Assembly: GCF_021134715.1 (NCBI RefSeq)
Contig: NC_060028.1
Span: forward strand, 3,618,501 to 3,682,500
Direction: 5' to 3'
Source of the DNA: Daphnia pulex
Lineage: Eukaryota > Arthropoda > Branchiopoda > Diplostraca > Daphniidae
Length of the DNA stretch: 64,000 nt
Shown: positions 46,631-58,799 of the stretch, piece by piece
Layout: each line of letters starts with the position of its first letter
Numbering within the stretch: position 1 is the first letter of the stretch
Notes under the pieces: model-generated
Told to the model about the DNA's origin: nothing
Database searches by the model: none
What the model saw: the letters and a program-made list of their open reading frames with translations, nothing else
Translations under genes and position numbers: made by a program

Positions 46631-47628
46631 ATATTTTAACAAGCAATCCACCACTCAAGTGCACCAAATCCATGGACCCCACTTTTTTTCCCATTCCGCT
46701 ATTGAACCTAAAAATCTGAAATAATTCAGGCATATCCAGTTTTTAACTCCGGATTCACCTGTGTTTGCAGAATTTAAATATTCCCTGCCGTTCGGGAGAT
46801 ATTTAATGTTAAAGGTTGGGTTTTTTCAAATTTTAACAATCTTGGGGGGTCTTTGGTATCGCTTTATGGGTAAATGCTAACCTTTAAAAAAAAACAAATT
46901 CTCCCAAAAGTTTGCTCGTTCATCCCTCAATACGAATCCAAAAGGAATTTACATTCTTGATTATATTGGCCGAGTTATTCCCAATCTAGTAAAGTGTAAT
47001 TTTTACAAGTTTCCCACCCAGCCTAGTCGCCATTTTTTATCACTCTCCCTCGCGTTCCTGGCGGATGACAGCCCAAGCTACGCTTTCCTGGCCTTCACTT
47101 TAGACCGGGGGACATACTGTAGGCCCTTTCATATAGTCTAGTGGCCGGCAATATGAAGCCCGAGGTGCAGAGAACTCGTATGCTTCGGCTGTCATCCACC
47201 AGGAACGCGAGGGAGAGTGATAAAAATGGCGACTAGGCTTGGTGGGAAACTTGTAGAAATTACACTTTACTAGATTGGGAATAACTCGGCCAATCTAGTC
47301 TAGAATGTAAATTCCTTTTGGATTCGTATTGAGGGATGGACGAGCAAACTTTTGGGAGAATTTGTTTTTTTTTAAAGGTTAGCATTTACCCATAAAGCGA
47401 TACCAAAGACCCCCCAAAATTGTTAAAATTTGAAAAAACCCAAACTTTAACATTAAATATCTCCCAAACGGCAGGGAATATTTAAATTCTGCAAACACAG
47501 GTGAATCCGGAGTAAAAAACTGGATATGCCTGAATTATTTCAGATTTTTAGGTCCCATAGCGGAATGGGAAACAAAAGTGGGGTCCATGGATTTGGTGCA
47601 CTTGAGTGGTGGATTGCTTGTTAAAACG
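46631..47628. mobile_element. 1 kb foldback element with about 440 bp arms
   Basis: The left arm (46631 to about 47070) and right arm (about 47190-47628) are near-perfect reverse complements from ...TTTTAACAAGCAATCCACCA inward to CTCCCTCGCGTTCCTGGCGG; the loop is about 110 bp. ATACC on both sides (46626-46630 and 47629-47633) could be a 5 bp target duplication. There is no coding capacity. Confidence 0.85.
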
Positions 47629-48166
47629 ATACCAAACTGATTTATATTTGTTGTGTGGCATTAAAGATTTCTATATAAACTTTCAGCTTGTTTTAATTAT
47701 GGCTTATCGAATAAAAGTATATGAGTATATGGAAAAATTGTTTGTTTACACGATATGTTCTGCTTTCCTATGACCCAGAATCTGTTTTATCGTACACCAG
47801 ATGCGACCAGATGCTGGACTTAAATCACACGAAACCAAATAGCATACGCAATGCCGAAACTTTGGAAAAACCAAAAAAGAATGAACCTGGAATCACATTT
47901 CTTTATGAACACGCAGTAAAATTGCAGTTTCCAACATTTTCCCAATCAGTCTGGTCAATAAAAGCTACGGGGATAACATACTAATTTCTCCTCAATAAGT
48001 ACTCCATTCCCTTCAGTTATAAGAATTGCGTTGCGCAGCAGAGTCTGTGTCCCCGTATGTTGCATATAATATTTCAATTTGAAAAATTATTCTTTTAGTT
48101 AATCTGATAAATTATGTTCGCAATTCTCTCTCTTTTATTTTCTAGAAAAAAAAGTTTTGACTGGGA

Positions 48167-51100
48167 ATGTCTACGAAAACAATCAAATCCATCCTCGCCA
48201 TCTTTTTGGTTTTTGCGGTTTGCTGCTCTCGTTGCCAATGGATCATTAATAACCCCGGCGTTCCTTCTTCTTGGACGAAACTACAAATTTCACCGGATAC
48301 GTTTAGTTCTGTGGAGTAATTGCAATTTGTAGTAATGGCAATTTTCTCATTGAAATTTATGAACACGTCAATAATCACAAGCCAACGACGACCAACGAGA
48401 AAAAATATTTCTACTCTCCAATTGCTCTTTTGGACCACCAAAGCGCAGTAAGCACATACAACAGGCTTACAAAACAACCAGAGATGAGATTCCGCATTGA
48501 AATGTGGAACGACAAAATCCAAAACGAAGTAGTGAAACATTTGAATGAAATCGTCGGTCATGAAATCCAGTCCAACAAAGTGAGAGTTCTTCCCTTGGAG
48601 AAGGTTCTTCTCATCAGCAAAACGCCCATAGTAGATTATTGGCTCTCTCCAGTGTGGGCGAATTATGACAAGAGTAAAATTTTCTGTGGTTTTATCTGTC
48701 GTGTTATGACCGGAGAGCCTGTGACGAGCTAGTCGATGAACTGCGAAACGATCCCACCCAATTCCACCATTTTGTACTCCTGTACAGTTTGTCATCGCAG
48801 ACATCACAAACCAAACAGGCAACCATCAGCTTTGAAAGCGTTACTTCCGGTCAAATGGTCACACAACTTTTGCAGAAATTTGCGGAGAAAAAAGAAGTTT
48901 TCCTGACGGCCAATGACGAGAAGAAAATGCTGACGGAAACGGCCACCAACATCCGAATGGAAACATTTTGATGACTCCGAGGTCGGGTCTCCGGACACGG
49001 AGTCTCAAATTTATAATATTCTTAAGGATTTAATAGTCACGTCCAGGACGACCATCAAGGAACAAGGTGACAAGATGTGGGACTCTGTTTTCTGGCGTGA
49101 GGAAAATTACCGGCCGGACAGGATGACGAAAACTTTGAATGAAATCGTCGACCTACTGGACGCGGAAACTCAAAATAAACTGACGGATATGTTTCAAAAA
49201 GTGGAGACTTCGAATAATAAAAACGAGAAAAGAGGAGGGAAACATCTTCGTCGTGAAAGTCAATCGAACGAAAATGGAAGAAGGCGATCACAGGTGGATC
49301 AAGAAGTTTTCAGCCGCAATCAAATCGAGAAATGGGAACTTGCAGTAAATCAATCGACTGATCAAAATAGAAATGCAGAGAATGAAGAAAGAATGCAACA
49401 CAATTATGACTCTGACAGTTGGGCTGACATGGACAGAATCAGTTCAGCCATTTCATCAGAGAGAATGGCAAACGACGCAAACGATTCCGATAGTTCCCGA
49501 TGGTGGAAAGAAATGTGGAAAGAAGACGTGAAAAAATTATTGCAAGAAAGTAGAAACCAAGTCCAATGGGATAGAGAGAAATTTGTGCCCAAACCCTTGC
49601 AACTGAGCAGAATTAATTTGGCCAAATTTCGTGACTCCCAATCGTTTCAGGATCGCACCATTCGTGTTCGTTACACGAACGCTGAACTGTCGGTGCCGAT
49701 CAAATTTGCGGAACACGCAGAATTGACCGTCACTAACGAATGGAACAATCTGAAGGATGATTTCAAAGGTTTAAAACAATTTGAGGCATTCCCAAGATAT
49801 TTTATTAATTAAATTGTTAGGCTATTAATTTCATTGCAGTCACTTCAGACCTCTTAAAAACAAATATGATGAACTTGGTAAAAACGAATACCGAACTGAG
49901 TAATGTGAAAGATGATTTAACTAATATATTAAATGGTATTTTGAACACACTTTAACAATCGACAAAAACTGTCTGATGTGAATTAAATAAAAGGTTGCGT
50001 TATATGCAGCAGGGACTAAGCAGGAATTCGAGAAAATGAGGTCCCATGTCAATGATTTATCGAAAAAAATAAACAGTATTTATGTTATATTATTACTAAT
50101 ATGTAAGAAACAGATCCAAATATTATTATATCCTTTTAATAAATTTAGCGACAGAAAATGAGACGAAAATCATGTCCGGAAATTTGCCAACTGAACTCAA
50201 AGGTAAATCAGATATTGAAATTAAATATCAAGCAGAGAAGAATATCTTATAAACTAAATTAGCCTACCTTTACAAAAATATCTTTGGGATATTTAATATT
50301 TCTTTGCTAGATTGAAATATCACTTTATATATTGATTAATTTTTTGCGTGTTTTTTTTTAATTCGCAACGATTATACTTTCGAACTCAAAGCCTCGCTCA
50401 AAGCCACCGAAAACAAGTTGAGAAACGAACTGAGAGGTATATGACTTTCTTCGGCAAATAAATCAAATTATTTTAATGTAGACTAATCGAATGAAATGGT
50501 TCAGCAACTTCTAGTCATTTGGAAACTTCAATAACAACAAATTTGAATACAACAAGAACAGAACTGAGAAACACGGCGAATAATGTCATTGCGGATCTGA
50601 CAACAAAATTAAATAGTAAAATTATATACATGAAAATTTTGTTTTTAAACGAGAGGAATAAAATAATTTCAATTTCCCATCATTCCACCAACAGCGAGAA
50701 CGGGTGAAATAGTTGACAGCATTGGTCGAATGCCAACTTCCTGTTCGGATCTGCAGCGAATGGGATATAAAATTAACGGATTCTTTTTAGTGAAAGGATT
50801 GAAGAAAATGGAAATAGTTTTCTGTGACTTTTATCCTGATCGAAATGGTACGAAATGTTAACGTTTAACGTTTATTGGTTTGTCTAATTATTTTATTACA
50901 GAAACACAAAAATGGATCGGATACGCCGACGTCAAATCAGCGCCCGTCCATTTCTACGTTCAAAGAAATTTTTCGTTCTCCACGAAAAACATTCCGATTC
51001 CATTTGAGTTGGTACGGGTGAACGAGGGAAATGCCATGAATTTGACAACGGGGAAATTCACGGCATCGCGAACGGGAATTTATTTCTTCTCGTTCACGGG

Positions 51101-51390
51101 AGCAGCGTTTTTTCCTTCATTTACACAAATAGGAATTGGTCTTTATGTTAACGGGATTCAAATCGCGTCGGGTAGAATTCAAAAGTACGTTACTGGTTCT
51201 CAAATGGCTCCGTTAACCATACAGCACCATACAGTCAACGTTGAACTTGAAGACGGGCGATCAAGTCTGGGTGCAGAATTATCATACGTCATCATCATCA
51301 TCAGCGGTGTTTTTGCAGGACAACAGCGTTGAGCACCTCACACATTTCACTGGTTTCATGTTGGAGGAGGAAATTGCCGCGTCCCTCTGA
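48167..51390 (+). pseudogene. Daphnid-type secreted C1q-domain protein gene, frameshifted
   Basis: The order is signal peptide (MSTKTIKSILAIFLVFAVCC, ATG 48167), a long exon to 49768, small exons 49840-49935, 50010-50075, 50149-50202, 50368-50436, 50505-50615, 50695-50847 and a last exon 50902-51390. All small exons are phase 1 and threonine/leucine-rich, likely a coiled-coil stalk. The last exon is a C1q/TNF-like jelly-roll domain (RTGIYFFSFTGAAFFPSF, LTHFTGFMLEEEIAASL). Such proteins are secreted lectin-like or adhesive trimers. Lesions: TAA at 48317 followed by a frame change, frame changes near 48712, a four-T run at 48973 and one near 51252, plus loss of the acceptor G before 50368. The long exon otherwise stays conserved in composition, so decay looks recent, or the sequence has indel errors. 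Confidence 0.75.
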
Positions 51391-52880
51391 TGAGATTTGT
51401 GTTCATCAGAAATGCGCAAAATGCGGCAAAATGATAATCGACTGACAAATGACAATTGCAAATTAATTTTCCATTGGGTAATAGGAGAGGGAATGGAAGA
51501 AAACGAAAAGAAAAATATATTAGATTCGATTAGATTCTAATTCATTTAGGGATGGAATTCGTTTTTTTAAGGGCTTTTACTTTGTAGGCAAATAGGCAAT
51601 CGGAATATACACAAAAAAAGTTCTGCCTATGAAAATGAAGATGCAAAAAGTAAAAAACTGATTCGCAAATTTACCAAAACTAATAGAGATGTAAAATATC
51701 AACTATCAAATTCATTACTCAAGGCTTATCGAGTTATCTCTCATCTGCTAAGTTTTCATCAATGCTTAAAAAAATTTATTTTGTAGCGATTTCTCATATT
51801 TCAAAAAGGTTGCCGCAATTTTTATAGGTTCTTTATTGCTTTAAGTTTGATTTTTTCGCGTTTTTTCGTGCTATATCACGCATTGAACCCATTTAAAATA
51901 AAGCTACCAATGCGCTCACAGTCGTAGGACATGGACTATTCGTATCAAGGTTTAAATTATATAATTTGAAGTTTCAGTGCAGTGGAATATATGGAATATC
52001 AATGCAGTCCAAACTGCAGTGGTTCCCGTGGAGGTAAAATCTGTTCAGGAATGCATTTTGATTCCATTTAAAACGCGTGCAATTTGGCGGGAACGCGTTT
52101 GTAAAGTGAAAAGAAATGCGGCAAACCATAGTTCAAGAACGCAGTATACGACCGAATTCTCCATTTCTGAGCTAGATTTGGAGTCATTTTTTGAATCCGT
52201 CCCAAAAGCCCAAAAGCGTTCACTGAACTCAGATTTTTAGAGAAATTAATGCATCATTTTTGGATAATTTTTAGATTTTAAGATAGATTTTATTAGAAAT
52301 TTTAACATGAAAGTTTGCGTACATTAGCGCTTTCATTTTATCTTCATATTAACAAAGAAATACGAAAGAGGTTTGTTCAAGGGTTTGTTAGCAAATGATT
52401 GTATTTTTATAAACAAATAACAGACACGGGGAAAGATGCTCGAGGAAAGGGGGATGAAAGCAGAACGGCAGAACAAGGTGAACGATAGCGGATACACGGA
52501 TCTCGGTGGCATTCAGAATCAGGGGGAGAATAGCAGGCAAGAAATTGTTGCGGTTAACGGCGGCGATGGGCTGCAGAGCAAAGATGACGTGAGGTGGACG
52601 GCGTGAAGAACGGACCCGCTTTTGACGTGAGATGCTCAAGATGCGTTTTTCCATAAGATGCTCATATTGCTCAATGGCAGGGATCAAGTTGGTGTTACGC
52701 AGAGTGAAGCAGGCATCAAGTTGGAGTACGCAGTGTGGATCTTTAACGACTTGCATGACATGTTATGATGTACTTGTTGATGGTGTCGGTTCCCTATTTT
52801 TTACAATTTACAAATTTAGAAAAATATTATGATAAAATCGGATAAAATGTAACGTCAATCCTACTTGATCTTTATGTTGA
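51391..52880. other. No gene confirmed
   Basis: The 122-codon minus-strand frame at 52388-52756 (contains DACFTLRNTNLIPAIEQYEH) and the plus-strand frame at 51977-52240 are the longest. Neither has a domain I recognise. The minus-strand frame is worth a homology search because it is directly downstream of the lipid-transfer-like remnant on the same strand. Confidence 0.35.
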
Positions 52881-52884
52881 GGCT

Positions 52885-53210
52885 CTCTTTCAAGAGATTC
52901 TCCCGTGAGGTGAACAGTTGCTCAGATGGTAGGGTAAGACAAGAATCATAAATGTGCTTCCATCTCAGTGAGTTTTCCACTCAGAACCAATTCTTTGATC
53001 AACAAAGCAAGGAGTTTGGTGTCAGTAATGGGGATCATCTCAGAGAACAAGTCCTGAATCACAAATTAATAAAAATCATCAGCAAACTTTTATTGCTGGA
53101 TTAATAGAATCTTTACTTGAGCCCTCGTCGTTTTCAATCTTTTTTCAGACAGCTTCTAATTTTCGAAGCTCATTGACTGGAAAGGCTAGATGGCGGTCAT
53201 AGTTGTGGGA
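52885..53210 (-). pseudogene. Lipid-transfer-protein (vitellogenin/apolipophorin N-domain)-like remnant
   Basis: One minus-strand exon (acceptor CAG before 53053) encodes DLFSEMIPITDTKLLALLIK then ELVLSGKLTEMEAHL, followed by TGA, FLSYPTI, TGA and ATVHLTGESLERE. The upstream exon (about 53210-53110) gives NYDRHLAFPVNELRKLEAV, TGA, KKIENDEG. The pattern of a ...LP...D alternation, then LI..GKL...EA..W..SL....PT, is that of the helical part of large lipid transfer proteins, which load lipid onto yolk or blood lipoproteins. All three stops stand where a tryptophan is expected. Assignment is by remembered motif and is moderate. Confidence 0.45.
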
Positions 53211-53729
53211 TTCAAAAAAAAAAGTTTCATCAGTAAGGGCTGATGATACAATGACTTCTTTTTAGCTTAGTCAAAGATAGAAACAGCCTAAAGAATCACA
53301 ATAATCAAGTAAACAACAACTTTTTCAACCACAAAACTAGACAAATGAATCTTTTACCTGCTTGTCAAATTTCAAAGTTAGGAATAAATTCCCAGCTACC
53401 GGCCAATTTGTTCAACATTGACTGGTGGCAAACCATGCCATCTGACAAAGACTCAATCCCCTGTAAAAAATGAACACAACTGATTGAAGACAACGTATAC
53501 ACAAATAAATAAATTTAAGCCATAAATAGTTTCGATTAAATTTTACCAGATAGCATGTTTGCTTTTAATACCTGGAGAATTGTCACTAGCTTGTACCTGA
53601 AAACTGCAGGACCAGCTGAAAATAGAAATGGTATGGTTAAATTAAACGAACTCTATTTGCTATGACCAAAGTATACCTAACGAGGATATGAGGAGTCTCC
53701 TCCATAGTGATGTTGTTGAACTGAACACC

Positions 53730-54740
53730 TGATTAATACATCTTTGAATACTAACAGTGCTAACAGTAACAAGTTATTATGTTAATCTTCTTTGTCGGTC
53801 GTATTTTCCTGTAATGACTTCATGTGTCCTACAGATTAACTTCACATATGCGAATTTGACCTGGACTAATTTTTTGAAAATATTTTATAAATAACACAAT
53901 ACAACGTCCTCGTCTTAAATTTGTCTTACCTTATATACTACTGAGTAATAGAAGAATGAAGAAAAAAGATCGAAATTCGTAAAGGATATACAGTTTCATA
54001 CCGACCGATCCGAGATTATAGCCAAATGCCAAATTGACAGATGACAGCTAAGTGCCGACGTGGGGTGCTAAACAGAATCCCTTGACAGTTTTACACGAAA
54101 TTTCAAATTTGCTTTCTTTGTTTATCACAAGTATGAGCAGTATTTTTGACTCAATGTAAATCACGCCAGTCGTCATCATCACGTAGTCTAAAGTCAAGTT
54201 ATTCAACTGTTTTCTCAGAGGCTGAAGCCATATGCCACCCCAAAGTGCACGAAAGAGTTGACAAATTTGGAAGTAGAAAATTTTCTCACTTGCACTGCTA
54301 TTTTAGCGTTGACAAGAAAACGCACTGTTGATGACTTGGTTGATGAATTACAGCCACGACGACATATATCCAAATACCAAATTACGATATAAAGCTACAA
54401 AAATAATTAAGGTGTGGGTGCAAGAATGGGGTAGACCCAAAGACGTTTGTTTGTATAGAGAACACACCTGATTTAATATCGATACCGTTAATTTAGTTAA
54501 GTGCAAGTTAGGTGGTACTTAGTCCCGTTATTGTACTCATATAAAAAGTAAAGGTAAAATAAACAATTATCAAACATCATGCACATCAATAGTAGAGTTC
54601 TTTTATCATATCTATCTTTTATTCCTGAGGTATGACGTATCCCTGCAATAACAGAGTTTAAAATTTAAGATAAGTAAAATTTAGAGTCATGAAGGTTATG
54701 TAACGATCAGGTTATGGTAACGATAGCGATCATAGCTTTG
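53730..54740. other. No gene recognised
   Basis: Small open fragments with possible splice sites (53.4-53.7 kb, for example GIESLSDGMVCHQSMLNKLA on the minus strand) may belong to the same remnant as 52.9-53.2 kb. From 53.73 to 54.74 kb nothing can be supported. Confidence 0.35.
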
Positions 54741-54747
54741 TCAGCCA

Positions 54748-55045
54748 CAGTGTAGTGGTTAGAGGACCTCGCTGGAAATGCAAAGGTTAAAAGTTCAATT
54801 CTTTGAATTAATACCTGTTGTTTCTTTCTTAAAAACCTAATCACTGAATGTTAGCCATTTGGTATTTCTCCGGATAAATTCCCAAGAACATTCCAACGCT
54901 ATTTATTTTTTATACATGATCATATCTCTCACATGGCATAGTGGTTAGAGCGTCCTGTACAGACGTAAACACGGTCAGGGAAAAAATCTTTGTTCAACTC
55001 CCTTCGAACCACCTATTCTCTTTTCCTAAATCCAATCACTGGACG
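54748..55045 (+). mobile_element. Two tandem tRNA-derived SINEs
   Basis: Copies start near 54750 and 54935. Each has a TAGTGGTTAGAGG/C A box, a GTTCAAYTC-type B box about 45-50 bp later, and then a shared body with CCTAAAT/AACCTAATCACTGRAYG. A third head of the same kind lies at 55372. They are too degenerate to be tRNAs. Confidence 0.55.
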
Positions 55046-55105
55046 ACTACCTGCGTTTTATTTGTTATGTATAAATAAATAATGATTACAATCAAAATAT
55101 CTCAT

Positions 55106-55376
55106 ATGGGGCTCTTCGGGATCTGTTTTATTTAGCCGATTTATCTGGCAACGCAGCATGGCGCCAGTCTTTTTTGAGGGAAGAACGGGGAGAAGAGGGA
55201 GAATGGGACGAATGGGGGAGAAGAGGAAACGTGGGTCCCCTTTTTTTTCGTACGCCCTCCTCCCTCCCACTCGTCCCATTCTCCCTCTTCTCCCCGTTCT
55301 TCCCTCAAAAAAGACTGGCGCCATGCTGCGTTGCCAGATAAATCGGCTAAATAAAACAGATCCCGAAGAGCCCCAT
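55106..55376. mobile_element. 271 bp near-perfect palindromic element
   Basis: The left arm starts ATGGGGCTCTTCGGGATCTG and the right arm ends with its complement CCCGAAGAGCCCCAT. About 105 bp on each side match almost without exception, including GGCAACGCAGCATGGCGCCA, and the central 55 bp is purine/pyrimidine-rich. Because of the symmetry the same small peptide can be read from both strands, which shows that the overlapping frames here are artefacts. Confidence 0.85.
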
Positions 55377-55440
55377 AGTGTTGTGGTTAGAGCTCATATC
55401 TAATAAGATAAAGGTCCTAGGTTCAAACCCTGCTTCAGAT
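55372..55440 (+). mobile_element. tRNA-like SINE head
   Basis: CATAGTGTTGTGGTTAGAGC is an A box, and AGGTTCAAACCC (55418 onward) is a perfect B box. It starts at the very edge of the palindromic element. Confidence 0.5.
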
Positions 55441-55919
55441 CTGTTACATGTGCTTAGAATTTGTGGAATGTACGTAACTCGAGACGTAACTTCTGAATCG
55501 CCGATTTCATCTTATGTAATCTTTAATTACGCATCTAATATCCTTTTTCCAAACAAAAAATTGTACCGCCATTTCGCCCGAGTTCGCGCCCATCTACTTT
55601 GTCTTATTTTTCGTTACCCACCCCTAAGAATGTCGGAAATCTGCCCGTGAAATGCTTTTAGAACGGATTTGGTTACTATTTTGACCATAAATAACACATT
55701 TGGCAATCGTTTTTCAAACAGAAAATTTCACGGCAGCTTAAATTGCGCCGAGTGGGCGCCGAGCTACTTTGTCTTTTTCGTTACCCTCTCTTATAAAAAT
55801 CATAAATCTGTACGTGTTGGAACGCCTTTCAAATGGATTTTAATTCCGTTAACAGAAACGGAGTATGATGTCGGGCAGATTTTACCTCCACGGGTTAAAA
55901 CCTGCCGTAATTGAAATAA

Positions 55920-56373
55920 CTTATATCCGCAGGGGTCCTTTTCAGTAAGAAAGCAAATTTACTACGCCAAAAAGAAGAAAGAAAGCAGTCAGGTAAATGG
56001 GTGTTAAAATAAACCCCCATGAAAAAGAAAAAAGTAAAAGGAAAGGGCTAAGTCAGAAAAATGTAAAAAAAAAGGGCGTAAGAGCTAGAATGCAACCAGA
56101 CAAAACCAAATTTTAATTTTTTGAAGGACGCATTAACTTTGAGGGGAAACCCGTTTATTGTCTTCATTATTATTTCCAAAAATGAATCTGGCTGAGAAAC
56201 TACTAAAACAAAAATATGGTGCTGCATTCACGCGTGCGCAAATTGGTGGGCAAATAATATAGTAAATATTTATGATTTCAAATTTGAAAATGAAAAAATT
56301 CGTTCCGTTTATCCCCTACCACCCCCTTTTCACTGTTGGCCTTATGGAGTTCTGATCTGATAGCTTAAGGTTT
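55920..56373 (-). repeat. Serine-protease 3' UTR repeat, copy E
   Basis: This copy is still attached to recognisable protease coding sequence and so identifies the repeat as a 3' UTR. Blocks in order on the minus strand: AACCTTAAGCTATCAGATCA, GAACTCCATAAGGCC, GGGGTGGTAGGGGATAAACG, CACGCGTGAATGCAGCACC, TTAGCCCTTTCC and AGGACCCCTGCGG. Confidence 0.8.
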
Positions 56374-56930
56374 TCAGACGGTGTTTTTCCCGATCCAGTT
56401 CATGAATGACGTCACTCTGGTATACACGCCAGGATATTTCGCTTGGGCGCATCCGATTCCCCAACTGACGATTCCAGCCTAAATCCAAGGGGATCCTGGT
56501 GACGACTGGACGAGAAGTGGATCGCCACTGTAACCCTGCAAATTTACAACCGCAAACGTGTCATTTCATTGGTCTAGTCATGATGAGGCTGATTAGTTAG
56601 CACGAAAACCTTCCGGGGCGTGTACGATGTTGCGAATAAGCAAGAGGAAATAACTGACCGATTCGCAATCGTCCTTAGACATAGCTTGCTGTGGAACTAT
56701 AATAAGTAATAACCTGTAATAAGTTAATAACCTATAATAACTGCTCTGGAACGAGAGTTTTAGCCTGCTGTATTTGACGTCTGATACTGCCACGTCTATC
56801 TGAAATCCAATCGAGTATACTGTGGAGGGTGGGAGGAGTCACACCCGGGACGGGAGTAGTATCGTAGCTTCTGATGCTGCAGTGCCACGTCTGAATGGAA
56901 TCCAATCAAGTCCTGTGGATCACTTCGTCT
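56374..56930 (-). pseudogene. Trypsin-type serine protease pseudogene, C-terminal half
   Basis: The final exon on the minus strand reads [55 protein letters not shown] and TGA (56374-56376). This is the end of an S1-family protease: the catalytic serine lies in the motif normally written GDSGGP, here mutated to GYSGDP, so the residue before the serine and an oxyanion glycine are changed, and a TAG splits it. Upstream pieces VPQQAMSKDDCESVSYF and NIVHAPEGF (56590-56690) and a GTAASEATI-like stretch near 56890 fit earlier parts of the domain in different frames. The gene is inactive. Confidence 0.75.
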
Positions 56931-57241
56931 TAGGGTAAGTGCCAATCAAATAATCTACGAATCTACCGTTCCTTAGGTTAAAAACAGAGTAGGCCTAAGT
57001 AAGAAAATAAAAATGCGTAAGAGAAAAATGTTGCATGTCATTACATCGCGACTACATTTGTTCCGATTTGTTCATCGTCAGCTTACAGCTGAAGGGGCAG
57101 ACAGGTGTCATTCTGTAGGCCTATTAGTAGTAATATGTCTCTTTACGTAACCAAGGGACGCTTAAACAGGGGGCAAAGTACGATATGGCATAGAAAATCA
57201 AGACGGTATCAACGATTTATAGGAATATAATGTTGACTGTT

Positions 57242-58799
57242 TCAGGTGCCTTCTGTTTGAGGTGGGCTGGAGTCGGGTGGTAAAGTGTCGCGTTCCCGCT
57301 CTTCGTTAAACCACCAAAATAATACGAAACTGGTAAGAGTCGTCGCGAACTGAATGATGCAGATGTGTTTATTCCAAGGCCCGTCGTCACCGCAACTTTC
57401 CATCCACAGGATCATAAGGATCACATTCTCGCACATGCAGACCTATGACCATATCAAAACATTAAGTTAATATAGTTAAGGCATAATATTTTTAAATCAA
57501 GAATTGTTAACTCACAGATTGGTAAATGGGAGGTGGGAATCGAGGGTGTGCATCAGACTCCTTTTCTCCCGCCTTTTCTGTGGGGTACAGGTAGGAGAAA
57601 ACGTGTACAAATGACAACCTCAATGAGTCCATGACCTGGTACTTCTTTCTCCTGTGCCAAACGAAAATTGGGATCAGGTGCACCAGGCAGACGGGCCAAA
57701 TAACCCAGCCGTATGCCGAAGCGAACAAACTTAAGGCCATGAGTCGGCCAACTAAAAAAAAAGTAATTTTTAAAAAAGGTTTTTCTATCAAATTAAGCAA
57801 TTTAAGTAATTTACCTATCCACCAAAAATTAGCCAAAAATAGAATGGCGCTATTGGTCCAGTTTACGTCTTTAATACAATTAATAGCTGCATCATTGTTG
57901 AAGTCTATGGTGATGCCATTTGATCGGTTTCGTTGGTTCGCACTGCCGTGTTTTATTATTTCATCCATTAAACAGATTTTTTGATCGTACGAGACCAACG
58001 CCCATGATAAGCTAACGATAGAGAAGATTTTGAATATCACCGATAAAACTATTAAAAAACAAGATGGATAATTTTTCAATGGCAACATTTGTAATCGGAA
58101 AATAAGAATTACCTTCAAAATGGAATCCTCCTTTTAAAGCAATGTATAGACTTAGCAATAATTGAGGCGCAGATTCCATGAAACTGTCAAATTGGCGCAG
58201 TTGGGTTACCTCTGCATCTTCCCAAATCATGGCGATGAAATAAATGTTTTGCATGTCGTCGTCTGTTTTCTTGGCTTGTTTTGCTTTACTGGCATACTGA
58301 ATGAGATCCAAATACCTGTGAGGGATTTAAACCAAGGAAATTTCCATATTACTCTAATTTAGCCAATAAATTGTTTAGCTTTTGGAGCATACCTCGGAAT
58401 AGGACAGACGAAACCGAGAACCCACTTGCTCCACCAAGCCCAATTGGTAAAGGATTCCTCTGGCAAACGATCTCGGGGGTCATATGTGTTTTTGTCATAT
58501 ATCCAACCGTTATTGTAAAATAAGAAACTTCGAAGAGCCACAACGACTGCAGATGTTAAACAAAACTCCAAGTACCACAAGAAATACCAATCTTCTTCTT
58601 GGTTGTAATAGTAAGTTAGCCAATAAAGATTAGAAGCAATGTGAGAGACGTAAAAAAACAATGAAATACAATTCGAGAATATCAACCAATTTAAAGTGGC
58701 AACTTTAAAATTCTCTTTACACCGCTGCGCAAATTCTTCTTCTTCTTGACCAGGTTCCACGGTTGGGGAAGTTGAGGTTTTTCTTTTAGTAACTTCCAT
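57242..58799 (-). CDS. XK-related multi-pass membrane protein, five exons
   Basis: Exons 58799-58393, 58315-58113, 58048-57815, 57751-57516 and 57442-57242 join in phase (2, 1, 1, 0) to 426 codons ending TGA, the usual XKR length. ATG 58799 (MEVTKRKTSTSPTVEPGQEE) starts a cytosolic acidic tail. The hydrophobic segments, the motif FMESAPQLLLSLYIAL (exon 2), VLSVIFKIFSIVSLSWALVS (exon 3) and the late ASAYGWVIWPVCLVHLIPIF mark the XK/XKR family. Relatives in other animals scramble phosphatidylserine at the plasma membrane or act as partners of VPS13-type lipid transfer proteins; which applies here is not known. No lesions were seen. The FMESAPQ block is the most family-specific piece. Confidence 0.85.

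Noticed and set aside
55058..55403. Two overlapping 80-90 codon frames on opposite strands beginning with the same MAPVFFEGRTGRRGRMGR peptide
   Set aside because: They are mirror readings of the palindromic element and not genes.
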